The notes under the pieces are model-generated. The model did not search any database and was not told the origin of the DNA. It worked only from the letters and a program-made list of their open reading frames with translations. Below are positions 35,695 through 44,248 of a stretch of DNA of 59,314 nucleotides, piece by piece. Location of the stretch: positions 1-59,314 of the forward strand of contig JAAFKE010000019.1 in assembly GCA_013298215.1 (NCBI GenBank), written 5' to 3'. Made by a program: the position numbers and the translations under genes. The DNA is from Cytophagales bacterium. GTDB taxonomy: Bacteria; Bacteroidota; Bacteroidia; Cytophagales; Spirosomataceae. Numbering within the stretch: position 1 is the first letter of the stretch; each line of letters starts with the position of its first letter.

Positions 35695-37191
35695 ATGGGT
35701 ATCGTAATCAGACAAAGCATGAAGGCCAGTTTTGCGGCCTACATTGGCGTGGCAGTCGGAATGACGAACGTGTTGCTGGTTTCGACCCAGTTTCTGAGTC
35801 CCGAGCAGTTGGGGTTGTCGCGGCTGCTGCTCGAAAACAGCCTTATTTTTGCTGGCATGGCCAACCTGGGCGTGCCGTTTATGGCCGACCGTTTTTTTGC
35901 CCGCTACCGCGACGACGCGCGCGGCCACCACGGGATTTTACTTTTCATGCTGCTCTTTCCGTTGCTCGGCATTGGTTTGTTTGTGCTGTTGTATTGGCTT
36001 TTTCAGAACCAAATTTTGGCGTATTTTGGCACCAAATCACCCCTCATTTTGGGGTTTCATTACTTGGTTTTGCCACTCACCGTGCTGTGGGTTTACGTGA
36101 GCGTTTTGGAGGCATACTGCCGCAACAACGCCCGCATTGCCGTGCCAACTTTTGTGCGCGAGGTTTATATTAAGGCGGCCAACATGGTGCTGGTGCTGCT
36201 GTTTGGGTTGGGTTGGTACAGTTTCGAGTGGATGATGTACCTCATCGTGGCTTCGTATGCGCTGGCGGTGGGGGCATTGCTCATTTATATTCGGATTTTG
36301 GGTAAGTTGTACCTCAATTTTGACTTTAAAATCCTCAGAACCAAACACTTTCAAGAAATACTGGGCAGTGGCTTGTTTGTAATCGTGAGCGGCCTGGGCA
36401 GCAATCTTATCTTGCTCATCGACCGCACAATCCTGTCGGGCGAATCTGAAAATGGTTTGACCGACATGGCCATTTTTACCATAGCGATGCTCATTGCGTC
36501 GATTATTGAAATCCCGCGCAACATGGTTCGGCAAATATCTGGGCCTATTATTGCGTTGGCTATTCACCAAAAAGACTGGCAACGGGTTGGGGTTATGTAC
36601 CAAAAATCGGCCCTTAATTTGCTGTTGGTGGCGGGTATTGCCTTCGTGTTGATGTGGTGCAACATAGACTCCATTTTTAGTGTTTTGCCCAAGGCCGAAA
36701 TCTATAAAAACGGCAAATTGGTGGTGCTTTTGCTCGGCCTGGCCAAAGTTATCGAAATGGCCAACGGCCTCAACGCCGAAATTATTCAGTATTCGCAGCA
36801 CTACCGCAAGGGTACGTACCTGGTTTTTTTGATTGCCTTCGTGGCCGTTTTTCTCAACAAATGGCTCGTGCCACAGTACCAATACAACGGCGCGGCCATG
36901 GCCACCACGCTATCCGTTTTGATTTATTGCGCGGGCAGGGTAGGGCTGGTTTGGTACTGGTTCAGGCTGCAACCCTACACCTTTCAGGCCCTAAAAGCGG
37001 TGGCGGTGTTGGCCGTAATCTTCGGCATTGGCATGGTTTTGCCGCCGCTGGGGGCATCGGTTACCGCAATTGTGGCCACGGTAGCGTATAAATCTTTGGT
37101 GCTGGCGGGTGTTTTTGGTGGGGCGGTTGTCTATTTCGACATCTCGGAAGACGTATCGGCGATGTGGCACGGCCTCAGAAAGAAAGGTTGA
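35695..37191 (+). CDS. Polysaccharide flippase (MOP superfamily, Wzx-like)
   Basis: A 498-residue protein with 12-14 predicted membrane segments, of the polysaccharide-transport branch of the MOP flippase superfamily, moving lipid-linked glycan units across the inner membrane. The start ATG at 35695 (MGIVIRQSMKASFAAYIGV) gives the typical N-terminus, basic and then hydrophobic; the frame is open for another 29 codons without similarity. SEQLGLSRLLLE-like positions after the first helix (here SPEQLGLSRLLLE) are usual for the family. It could serve the glycan cassette at 3-9 kb. Confidence 0.82.
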   Translation: MGIVIRQSMKASFAAYIGVAVGMTNVLLVSTQFLSPEQLGLSRLLLENSLIFAGMANLGVPFMADRFFARYRDDARGHHGILLFMLLFPLLGIGLFVLLYWLFQNQILAYFGTKSPLILGFHYLVLPLTVLWVYVSVLEAYCRNNARIAVPTFVREVYIKAANMVLVLLFGLGWYSFEWMMYLIVASYALAVGALLIYIRILGKLYLNFDFKILRTKHFQEILGSGLFVIVSGLGSNLILLIDRTILSGESENGLTDMAIFTIAMLIASIIEIPRNMVRQISGPIIALAIHQKDWQRVGVMYQKSALNLLLVAGIAFVLMWCNIDSIFSVLPKAEIYKNGKLVVLLLGLAKVIEMANGLNAEIIQYSQHYRKGTYLVFLIAFVAVFLNKWLVPQYQYNGAAMATTLSVLIYCAGRVGLVWYWFRLQPYTFQALKAVAVLAVIFGIGMVLPPLGASVTAIVATVAYKSLVLAGVFGGAVVYFDISEDVSAMWHGLRKKG

Positions 37192-37261
37192 AAGCAGTTG
37201 AAACAATACGCGCTTTTTTTGCGTTGTTGAAGATTGGACTTGGCTTTTTTTACCCATCAAA

Positions 37262-39277
37262 ATGGCATTTGAACTCATATCAGAATACCAACCCACTGGC
37301 GACCAGCCGCAGGCCATCGAAAAATTAGTAGATGGGCTCAACCGGGGCGAAGCCGCCCAAACGCTACTCGGTGTTACTGGCTCGGGAAAGACCTTTACGG
37401 TGGCCAATGTGGTGGCCCAAGTAAACCGTCCCACGCTCATTTTGAGCCACAACAAAACCCTCGCCGCCCAATTATACGGGGAGTTTAAGCACTTTTTTCC
37501 CAATAATTCGGTCGAATATTACATCAGTTACTACGACTACTACCAACCCGAAGCCTACATTGCCACCACGGGAACGTACATCGAAAAGGATTTGATGATT
37601 AACCAGGAGATCGAAAAACTGCGCCTTGCCACGGTGTCGGCACTGATGAGCGGCCGCCGCGACGTGCTGGTGGTGGCATCGGTGTCGTGTATTTTTGGCG
37701 CGGGCAACCCCAACGAATACCGCAAGAGCATCATGCGGGTGGGCGTGGGCGAGATTGTGAGCCGAAACCAGTTTTTGTACCGGTTGGTCGAAATACTGTA
37801 CAGCCGAACCGAAATGGATTTTACGCGCGGAACATTTAGGGTGAAAGGTGACACGGTGGATATTTTTCCTGGGTACGCCGATTTTGCGTACCGATTCATT
37901 TTTTTTGGCGACGAGATCGAGGCCATCCAGCGCATTGACCCCGCAAATGGTAAAAAAATAGCCGACGAAAAGATGGTGGCCATCTTCCCCGCCAACTTAT
38001 TTGTGACCGGCCGCGACGTGCTCATGCAGGCCATGAACCAAATTCAGGACGACATGGTGGCGCAGGTCAAGCATTTCGAGTCGGAGTTTAGGCCCATTGA
38101 AGCCCAACGAATCAGAGAGCGCACCGAGTTCGACATGGAAATGATGCGCGAACTGGGCTACTGCTCGGGCATCGAAAACTACTCACGCTACTTCGACCAC
38201 CGCAAACCAGGCGAGCGTCCGTTTTGTCTGTTGGATTATTTTCCCGAAGATTTTTTGTTGGTAGTCGATGAAAGCCACGCCACCATGCCCCAAATAAAGG
38301 CCATGTGGGGCGGCGATCGCTCGCGCAAGGAAGCACTGGTCGATTACGGTTTTAGGCTGCCCAGTGCCATGGACAACCGCCCGCTTACTTTCCAGGAGTT
38401 CGAGGATATGTCGTTGCAAACGCTTTTTGTGAGTGCTACTCCAGCCGATTACGAGCTCCGCCGCACCGAGGGGGTGGTTGTCGAGCAGATCATTCGACCA
38501 ACTGGTTTGCTCGATCCTGAGATTGACGTGCGCCCCAGCATTAACCAAATAGACGACCTGCTGGCCGAAATTGACGTGCGGGTGAAGCGCGAGGAGCGGG
38601 TTTTGGTGACGACCCTCACCAAGCGGATGGCCGAAGAACTGAGCAAATATTTGGATCGGGTGGGCGTAAAGTGCCGGTATATTCACTCAGAAGTCAAAAC
38701 GTTGGACCGGGTTGAGATTTTGAGAGACCTCCGGCTGGGCGTGTTCGACGTGCTGGTGGGGGTGAACCTGCTCCGCGAGGGCCTCGACCTGCCCGAGGTG
38801 TCGTTGGTGGCCATTATGGATGCCGACAAAGAGGGTTTTCTGCGCGATATTCGGTCGTTGATCCAAACAATTGGCCGCGCCGCCCGCAACCAAAACGGCA
38901 AAGTGCTCATGTATGCCGACCGCATAACGGGTTCGATGGAAAAAGCAATCAGCGAAACCAACCGCCGCCGCGCCGTGCAATTGACCTACAACTTAGAAAA
39001 CGGAATTGTGCCCAAAACGATTTTCAAATCGAAAGAGGCGATCATGGAACAAACGTCGGTGGCCGACTCTAAGGTTAAGAAAATGTACTACGTCGAGCCC
39101 GAAGAGATTCGGATCGCCGCCGACCCAGTGGTGCAATACATGGGCAAAGAAGACCTACAAAAATTGATTGCCCAAACCCAGCGAAACATGGAAAAAGCCG
39201 CCAAAGAGTTAGATTTTTTGGCCGCTGCCCGAATAAGAGACGAGTTGGCCCAGCTAAAAACGCAACTGAAAGCCTAA
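37262..39277 (+). CDS. uvrB: Excinuclease ABC subunit B
   Basis: A 671-residue helicase-like repair protein. Walker A GVTGSGKTFTVANV, the beta-hairpin YYDYYQPEAY that separates the strands around the lesion, DESHATMPQ (Walker B), and the helicase motifs VGVNLLREGLDLPEVSL and QTIGRAARN are all present; the C-terminal UVR motif (LAAARIRDELAQLK) binds UvrC. Length is normal. Its stop codon lies inside a terminator hairpin. Confidence 0.97.
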   Translation: MAFELISEYQPTGDQPQAIEKLVDGLNRGEAAQTLLGVTGSGKTFTVANVVAQVNRPTLILSHNKTLAAQLYGEFKHFFPNNSVEYYISYYDYYQPEAYIATTGTYIEKDLMINQEIEKLRLATVSALMSGRRDVLVVASVSCIFGAGNPNEYRKSIMRVGVGEIVSRNQFLYRLVEILYSRTEMDFTRGTFRVKGDTVDIFPGYADFAYRFIFFGDEIEAIQRIDPANGKKIADEKMVAIFPANLFVTGRDVLMQAMNQIQDDMVAQVKHFESEFRPIEAQRIRERTEFDMEMMRELGYCSGIENYSRYFDHRKPGERPFCLLDYFPEDFLLVVDESHATMPQIKAMWGGDRSRKEALVDYGFRLPSAMDNRPLTFQEFEDMSLQTLFVSATPADYELRRTEGVVVEQIIRPTGLLDPEIDVRPSINQIDDLLAEIDVRVKREERVLVTTLTKRMAEELSKYLDRVGVKCRYIHSEVKTLDRVEILRDLRLGVFDVLVGVNLLREGLDLPEVSLVAIMDADKEGFLRDIRSLIQTIGRAARNQNGKVLMYADRITGSMEKAISETNRRRAVQLTYNLENGIVPKTIFKSKEAIMEQTSVADSKVKKMYYVEPEEIRIAADPVVQYMGKEDLQKLIAQTQRNMEKAAKELDFLAAARIRDELAQLKTQLKA

Positions 39278-39288
39278 GTTGCGTTTTT
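39256..39288 (+). terminator. Terminator overlapping the uvrB stop codon
   Basis: A perfect 12-bp stem (39256-39267 with 39277-39288) and 9-base loop followed by T residues. The 5' arm is the last uvrB codons and the stop codon (39275-39277) falls in the loop and 3' arm, so translation of the end of uvrB and folding of the hairpin exclude each other. It also lies between uvrB and the convergent DUF4783 gene. Confidence 0.75.
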
Positions 39289-39303
39289 TGAACCAAACCA
39301 AAG

Positions 39304-39705
39304 CTACTCTTTTCTGAAATGAAGCGTGTTGATGACGTAGTTATTTTTAGATTTTCGCATTAGAATATACACCTCAAAGGCATCGGTACTGGTGTTGTAG
39401 GTGGCGGTGCTGTAGCGCATTCGGTCGGCCGACCCTTGGTAAATGTACGTGAATGCTTTTGGTGGGTGTTTCTTAAAAAAACCTTTGAGAATCAATTCGG
39501 CGTGGCCGTTTTCGATGTTGTGGAAATCAATTTTTTCGGTGTCGATCACTAATTCTAACTTCCGGTCGAAGTGAACCGCAAGCTCGTGGGCGTTGCCCGA
39601 TTTTATGATGGATCGGATGCGCTCGGTAATCTCTGATTCACTTTTGAGGGAGGCGTTGAGCAGTATGATGGTGGTGAGTATGGTCAATAATTGTAGGTTT
39701 TTCAT
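39304..39705 (-). CDS. DUF4783-like secreted protein
   Basis: A 133-residue protein with an N-terminal signal peptide (MKNLQLLTILTTIILLNAS). The body (ITERIRSIIKSGNAHELAVH, KLELVIDT, AELILKGFFKKHPPKAFTYI, YILMRKSKNNYVINTLHFRK) fits the DUF4783 family of small NTF2-like secreted proteins of the phylum. The function is unknown. The start at 39705 is set by the signal peptide; the frame continues upstream into a divergent gene. No lipobox seen. Confidence 0.8.
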   Translation of the reverse strand: MKNLQLLTILTTIILLNASLKSESEITERIRSIIKSGNAHELAVHFDRKLELVIDTEKIDFHNIENGHAELILKGFFKKHPPKAFTYIYQGSADRMRYSTATYNTSTDAFEVYILMRKSKNNYVINTLHFRKE

Positions 39706-39778
39706 GCGTCTTGGTGAACTTGTAGTTTTTCGGTATGTTTGACGTAATAATTCAGAGAACTCTTTGCCAAAATTGTGC

Positions 39779-39811
39779 CAAAAGTAAATTTTAACATGAT
39801 TAGAGACCAAA
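39779..39811 (-). promoter_or_regulatory. Promoter of the DUF4783 gene
   Basis: On minus, TTTG (39811-39808), a 21-base spacer and TACTTTTG (39786-39779) match the Bacteroidota -33/-7 consensus. The start point would be about 39772, giving a leader of about 65 nt. The -33 box lies within the first codons of the divergent phosphoribosyltransferase gene. Confidence 0.5.
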
Positions 39812-40299
39812 TACTTGATTCGGAGCAAACTTTACAGAAAATAAGGCGAATTGCGTTTGAGATATACGAGCAAAATTTTGAGGAAACCGACATCGTGTTG
39901 GCGGGAATTGCGGGCCAAGGCTACGAACTGGCCCAGCGTTTGGCCACAGAACTCAAAAGTATTTCGCCGATAAACCCCGTTGTGCTCAAAATTGATCTGG
40001 ACAAAACGCAGCTTTTCCGCAACCCACAACCGCACAGTTTCGACAAGTCGGCGTACTTAGATAAAACCGTGGTGGTGGTAGACGATGTACTGAATACGGG
40101 TCGCACGCTGGTTTTTGGCCTGCTTCCGTTCGTAGAGGTTCCCGTAAAACGCCTCCAAGTTGCCGTCATGGTCAATCGAGACCACCGCCGTTACCCCGTC
40201 TCAGCCGATTACATCGGCTACTCCCTCAGCACCACGCTCAACGAACACGTGGCAGTAATTTTGAACGATGAGACCACTTTGGGCGTATATTTGCGCTAA
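39796..40299 (+). CDS. Phosphoribosyltransferase (PyrR-like)
   Basis: A 167-residue type I phosphoribosyltransferase. The PRPP-binding motif is VVVVDDVLNTGRTL (about 93-106), and LAGIAGQGYELAQRL is the N-terminal flexible-loop region. The whole layout resembles PyrR (pyrimidine regulator/uracil PRTase) but the N-terminus is also like other PRTases. The ATG at 39796 (MIRDQILDSEQTLQKIRRIA) is chosen for the family start (the frame is open 7 codons further). The next gene begins 17 bases after the stop. Confidence 0.82.
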   Translation: MIRDQILDSEQTLQKIRRIAFEIYEQNFEETDIVLAGIAGQGYELAQRLATELKSISPINPVVLKIDLDKTQLFRNPQPHSFDKSAYLDKTVVVVDDVLNTGRTLVFGLLPFVEVPVKRLQVAVMVNRDHRRYPVSADYIGYSLSTTLNEHVAVILNDETTLGVYLR

Positions 40300-40316
40300 A
40301 ATTACGTTCCAACCCA

Positions 40317-40655
40317 ATGAACCTCACCAAAGTCGTGGCCCTTACGCTGGGCATAATTTTCGTTTCTTTTGTAGTTGTTCAATACAACGACCCCGACCCC
40401 CAAGTTTGGATGCCCATCTACGGCCTGGCGGCGGCGCTTTGTTTTTGGAAAGCATACGCCAAGCCCCAATTGGCGGTACTACTGGTTTTGGCGGTGGTTT
40501 ATGGCATCGGTGCGGTGCTGCAATGGCCGCCGCAGTGGGAGGGCGTTTGGCTCAACGAAATTGGGATGAAAACGGTCAACATCGAACTGGCCCGCGAATC
40601 GTTGGGGCTGGCTTGCTGCAGCTTGGCGTTTGTGTGGTTGAGCTACTTGAAATGA
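40317..40655 (+). CDS. TMEM220-like membrane protein
   Basis: A 112-residue protein with four membrane segments (about 7-22, 32-45, 51-67, 92-110). QYNDPDPQVWMPIYG after the first helix is the signature of the transmembrane family 220, found in bacteria and animals and without a known function. It lies between a phosphoribosyltransferase and tyrS. Confidence 0.75.
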   Translation: MNLTKVVALTLGIIFVSFVVVQYNDPDPQVWMPIYGLAAALCFWKAYAKPQLAVLLVLAVVYGIGAVLQWPPQWEGVWLNEIGMKTVNIELARESLGLACCSLAFVWLSYLK

Positions 40656-40688
40656 CCAACAGTACCGCATAATTTTAACCTTATTTAA

Positions 40689-40704
40689 TGGGGCGTTTGC
40701 CCCA
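40689..40704 (+). promoter_or_regulatory. Short hairpin in the tyrS leader
   Basis: TGGGGC pairs with GCCCCA around a GTTT loop, 12 bases before the tyrS ATG. It could influence initiation of tyrS. No T-box, which is not expected in this phylum, is seen. Confidence 0.3.
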
Positions 40705-40715
40705 GACACAATCCA

Positions 40716-42020
40716 ATGACCAATTTTATTGAAGAACTGCGCTGGCGGGGAATGCTCCACGACGCCATGCCAGGTACCGAACAACAACTCTTAAAAGAAA
40801 TGACGGGTGGCTACATTGGCTTCGACCCCACGGCGGCATCGTTGCACATCGGTAATTTGGCCACCATTATGCTCCTCAAACATTTTCAACTGGCTGGCCA
40901 TAAGCCTTTTGCACTCGTTGGCGGAGCCACTGGTATGATCGGAGACCCATCTGGCAAGGCCGCCGAAAGAGATTTTTTGTCGGAAGAAACCCTTCGGGCA
41001 AACCAAGAAAGTATCAAAAATCAGTTGGCTCAGTTTTTAGATTTCGACTGTGGAGCCAACTCCGCCGAGATTGTCAATAACTACGATTGGTTCAAAGACT
41101 TTAGCTTTTTGGGCTTCTTGCGCGAGGCAGGCAAACACCTGACCGTCAATTATATGATGGCCAAAGACTCCGTAAAAAAACGCCTCGAAACGGGTATTTC
41201 TTTCACTGAGTTTTCGTACCAACTGCTGCAGGGCTACGATTTTTATTGGCTCTACAAACACCGAAACGTGCGCCTGCAAATGGGCGGCTCCGACCAATGG
41301 GGCAACATTACGACGGGTACGGAATTAATTCGGCGCAAAGAAAGCAACAACGACGACACCGCCCAAGACCGCGCCTACGCCCTCACTACGCCGCTCGTGA
41401 CGAAGGCCGACGGCACAAAGTTTGGTAAAAGCGAAACTGGAAACGTATGGCTCGACGCTGGCATGACGTCGCCCTACCAGTTTTACCAGTTTTGGCTCAA
41501 TGCCTCCGATGCCGATTGCGGGCGACTTTTGCGGGTGTTTACGCTGCTCTCCAAAAGCCAAATAGAAGACCTCGAACACCAACACGCCCAGGCTCCCCAT
41601 TTACGTCTCGTGCAGAAAGCCCTGGCGCAAGACGTGACCACGCGCGTGCACTCGGCGGAGGCTTACCAACTGGCAGTGCGCGCCTCGGAGGTGCTCTATA
41701 AGGGTACTTTCGACGACCTGCGCGGATTGGATGCCCCGCTTTTTGAGCAAATTTTTGAGGGTGTTGCCACCACGCCCGTCGAGCGGGAGGCTTGGATGCA
41801 GACCCAAAATGTGGTAGATCTGTTGTCGGTTGCGACCAAGGCCGAAATATATTCGTCTAAGGGAGAAGCACGAAAGGCCATTTTGGCCAACGCAGTAGCT
41901 ATAAACAAAGCTAAAATTACCAATATTAACCAATCAGTTGGTGCACTCGAGCTACTGAACGGCCAGTTTTTATTGGTATCCAAAGGAAAAAAAAATCATT
42001 TAATAAAGGTTATTGATTAG
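40716..42020 (+). CDS. tyrS: Tyrosyl-tRNA synthetase
   Basis: A 434-residue class I synthetase. The HIGH motif is SLHIGNLATIM, the tyrosine pocket GGATGMIGDPSGK, QMGGSDQWGNIT, and the KMSKS loop is GTKFGKSETGN. The C-terminal S4-like domain is present (KAILANAVAINKAKITN). Length is normal for the TyrS-type (short-form) enzyme. A terminator follows. Confidence 0.97.
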   Translation: MTNFIEELRWRGMLHDAMPGTEQQLLKEMTGGYIGFDPTAASLHIGNLATIMLLKHFQLAGHKPFALVGGATGMIGDPSGKAAERDFLSEETLRANQESIKNQLAQFLDFDCGANSAEIVNNYDWFKDFSFLGFLREAGKHLTVNYMMAKDSVKKRLETGISFTEFSYQLLQGYDFYWLYKHRNVRLQMGGSDQWGNITTGTELIRRKESNNDDTAQDRAYALTTPLVTKADGTKFGKSETGNVWLDAGMTSPYQFYQFWLNASDADCGRLLRVFTLLSKSQIEDLEHQHAQAPHLRLVQKALAQDVTTRVHSAEAYQLAVRASEVLYKGTFDDLRGLDAPLFEQIFEGVATTPVEREAWMQTQNVVDLLSVATKAEIYSSKGEARKAILANAVAINKAKITNINQSVGALELLNGQFLLVSKGKKNHLIKVID

Positions 42021-42041
42021 ATACAGAATCGTTTTTGGTCA

Positions 42042-42082
42042 AGTGAGCTTTTGAGTAATTTGTTCTCAGAGGCTCACTTTTT
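42042..42082 (+). terminator. Terminator after tyrS
   Basis: AGTGAGC (42042-42048) pairs with GCTCACT (42072-42078), with an inner TGAG/CTCA stem, followed by a T-run. It separates tyrS from rpoN, whose upstream region (42083-42279) is AT-rich and holds the sigma-54-like site below. Confidence 0.65.
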
Positions 42083-42186
42083 CGTGCCATCTTTAAATAC
42101 TCACTGAAAGCCATTTTGCCACTTACTTCACTTGTTGTTAGTTTATTTTTTTATAAATCGTGTAAAAAAAATGAAAATTATAAAAA

Positions 42187-42203
42187 TCGGCACGATATTT
42201 GTA
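42187..42203 (+). promoter_or_regulatory. Sigma-54-like promoter upstream of rpoN
   Basis: The sequence TCGGCACGATATTTGTA matches 15 of 17 positions of the consensus YTGGCACGRNNNTTGCW. The GG of the -24 element is intact and separated by 10 bases from GT, where the -12 element normally has GC. The start point would be about 42213, giving a leader of about 67 nt to the rpoN ATG. The mismatch at the -12 C weakens it. Confidence 0.45.
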
Positions 42204-42279
42204 AAAAAAGGACTCGAATCATAGTCTCCGCTCTAATTAACAGTATGACGTAACAATTACAAGCCTGTACCCGAGTAGT

Positions 42280-43725
42280 ATGCAGAAACTAATACTTAAT
42301 CAGTCGTTGCAACAAAAGCTGTCTCCTCAACAGATTCAGTTCATAAAGTTGTTGCAGATACCAACTGCCGAGTTGGAAACGCGGATCGAGGAGGAGCTGG
42401 AAATTAACCCAGCCCTTGAAAAGGGTGTAGACGAAACGCCAAAAGATGACTTTGAGGAGGAGTTTGATGACTTTGACGATGATTTTGCCCAACGTGATAT
42501 TGACATTGAGAGTTACTTGCATTCTGACGAGATTCAGGGCTATAAAATGCAGGGCGACGGCAACGGCTACAACGAAGACGACAAAGAGATGCCCATTGCC
42601 GAGCGCACCACGCTTTCGGATTTATTGATGCAGCAGTTTGGGTATTTACACTTAGACGAGCGCAGCGAAGCCATCGGTATGCAGTTGATCGGGAGTGTGG
42701 AGAGCGATGGGTACATTCGGCGAACGATGCAGGCAATAGTCAATGACTTGGCCTTTACGCAAGGAATTTACTCAGATACCGACGAAATTGAGAAAGTATT
42801 GAATCGCATTCAACTCTTTGATCCCGCAGGTATTGGTGCACGCAACCTCCGAGAGTGCTTGTTGTTGCAGTTGGATCGAAAAAATCCGCATGATATTAAC
42901 GTAGTTTACGCAACGCGGATCATTGAAGGTTATTTTGAGGAGTTTTCCAAAAAGCACTATGACAAAATTGAGCGTAAATTAGGGATCAACGATGCCACCC
43001 TAAAAGAGGTAGTGAAGTTGATCGTTAAGCTGAACCCCAAACCAGGTTCGGTCGAAAACGAAGAGGGGGCTGCCCATTATTTAGTCCCAGACTTTTTGCT
43101 CAACAACATAAACGGGAAGTTTGAGGTTGTGCTCAACGCCAAAAATGCCCCCGATCTCAAAATAAGTCGTTCGTTTGCCGATATGTTGGATACCTACGAC
43201 AAGAGCGACAAGTCGAGCAAGAATATTAAAGAGACCGTTACGTTTGTGAAGCAAAAGTTGGACGCGGCAAAATGGTTTATTGATGCCATTAAGCAGCGTC
43301 AGAACACCCTGCTACGAACGATGAACGCGATTATTCGTTTTCAATACGATTTTTTTCTGGACGGCGACGACACCAAGCTCAAACCTATGATCCTTAAAGA
43401 CATAGCGAGCCGAATAGAAATGGACGTTTCGACGGTTTCGCGGGTGGCCAACAGCAAGTCGGTGCAGACCGAGTACGGAATTTACCCACTCAAATACTTT
43501 TTTTCGGAGGGCATTGCCACCGACTCAGGCGAGGATGTGAGCAGCCGCGAAGTGAAAAATATCCTCAAAGAATTTATTGAAAATGAACCAAAAGACTACC
43601 CGCTTTCGGATGATAAATTAGAAAAAATGCTCAATGATCGCGGCTACAATATAGCCCGGCGAACGGTGGCCAAGTACCGCGAGCAACTTAATATTCCAGT
43701 GGCGCGTTTGCGCCGGCAACTTTAA
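42280..43725 (+). CDS. rpoN: RNA polymerase sigma-54 factor
   Basis: A 481-residue sigma factor. The Gln/Leu-rich activator-interacting region (MQKLILNQSLQQKLSPQQIQ) opens the protein, followed by a very acidic region (about 46-75: DDFEEEFDDFDDDF), the core-binding domain and the DNA-binding domain with the RpoN box (ARRTVAKYREQ) near the C-terminus. Promoters of this class need an AAA+ enhancer-binding protein; none is encoded in this window. The next gene begins 11 bases later. Confidence 0.96.
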   Translation: MQKLILNQSLQQKLSPQQIQFIKLLQIPTAELETRIEEELEINPALEKGVDETPKDDFEEEFDDFDDDFAQRDIDIESYLHSDEIQGYKMQGDGNGYNEDDKEMPIAERTTLSDLLMQQFGYLHLDERSEAIGMQLIGSVESDGYIRRTMQAIVNDLAFTQGIYSDTDEIEKVLNRIQLFDPAGIGARNLRECLLLQLDRKNPHDINVVYATRIIEGYFEEFSKKHYDKIERKLGINDATLKEVVKLIVKLNPKPGSVENEEGAAHYLVPDFLLNNINGKFEVVLNAKNAPDLKISRSFADMLDTYDKSDKSSKNIKETVTFVKQKLDAAKWFIDAIKQRQNTLLRTMNAIIRFQYDFFLDGDDTKLKPMILKDIASRIEMDVSTVSRVANSKSVQTEYGIYPLKYFFSEGIATDSGEDVSSREVKNILKEFIENEPKDYPLSDDKLEKMLNDRGYNIARRTVAKYREQLNIPVARLRRQL

Positions 43726-43736
43726 ATGAAGGTCTT

Positions 43737-44237
43737 GTGAAACCAAAGTTTTTGAGCAAGGCGGTCGTAACGATTGCTTTTTTTGTTTTTTCGGTCACCC
43801 CAATTTGCGCCCAGCAGCCCCGTATTGTAAAATGGGACGTGGTTCAGCAGTTGCTCAGTCAGCGTTCGGATACAACTTACGTGGTTAATTTCTGGGCAAC
43901 GTGGTGCAAGCCATGCGTAGCCGAAATTCCGTCTTTTCAAAAAATACACCAGCATTACGCCCAACAAAAAATACGGGTTGTGTTGGTGAGCGTCGATTTT
44001 GCCAAGGAGTTTAGAACGCGCGTAGTGCCTTTTGCCCAAAAAATGAACATCGAGAGCCTGGTGCTTTTGCTCAACGAACCCGACGCAAATGCCTGGATAA
44101 ACAAAATAGACCCGGGCTGGAGCGGGGCGGTGCCCGCTACGCTTATTTTTAACAACCGCCTGGGGAGGCGTACTTTCTCGGAGAGTTTACTAACCTACGC
44201 CGACATCGAGCAAAAAATAACTGAAATAAGTCGTTAG
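43737..44237 (+). CDS. Thioredoxin-fold protein, TlpA/ResA-like
   Basis: A 166-residue exported thioredoxin-like protein with a signal peptide (KFLSKAVVTIAFFVFSVTPI, ending near Cys-Ala) and the active-site motif VNFWATWCKPCVAEIPSF. The cis-Pro is likely in VPATLIF. It would act on disulphides or cytochrome thiols in the periplasm. It begins with GTG at 43737, 11 bases after rpoN, so co-expression is likely. The Cys at position 24 in the signal region could alternatively be part of a weak lipobox. Confidence 0.85.
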   Translation: MKPKFLSKAVVTIAFFVFSVTPICAQQPRIVKWDVVQQLLSQRSDTTYVVNFWATWCKPCVAEIPSFQKIHQHYAQQKIRVVLVSVDFAKEFRTRVVPFAQKMNIESLVLLLNEPDANAWINKIDPGWSGAVPATLIFNNRLGRRTFSESLLTYADIEQKITEISR

Positions 44238-44248
44238 TAGTCAATCTC

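Noticed and set aside
35505-36173. Long overlapping plus-strand frame in the flippase 5' region
   Set aside because: The translation is rich in Arg, His, Pro and Cys without motifs, typical of an alternative frame of a GC-rich gene; the flippase frame has clear membrane segments.
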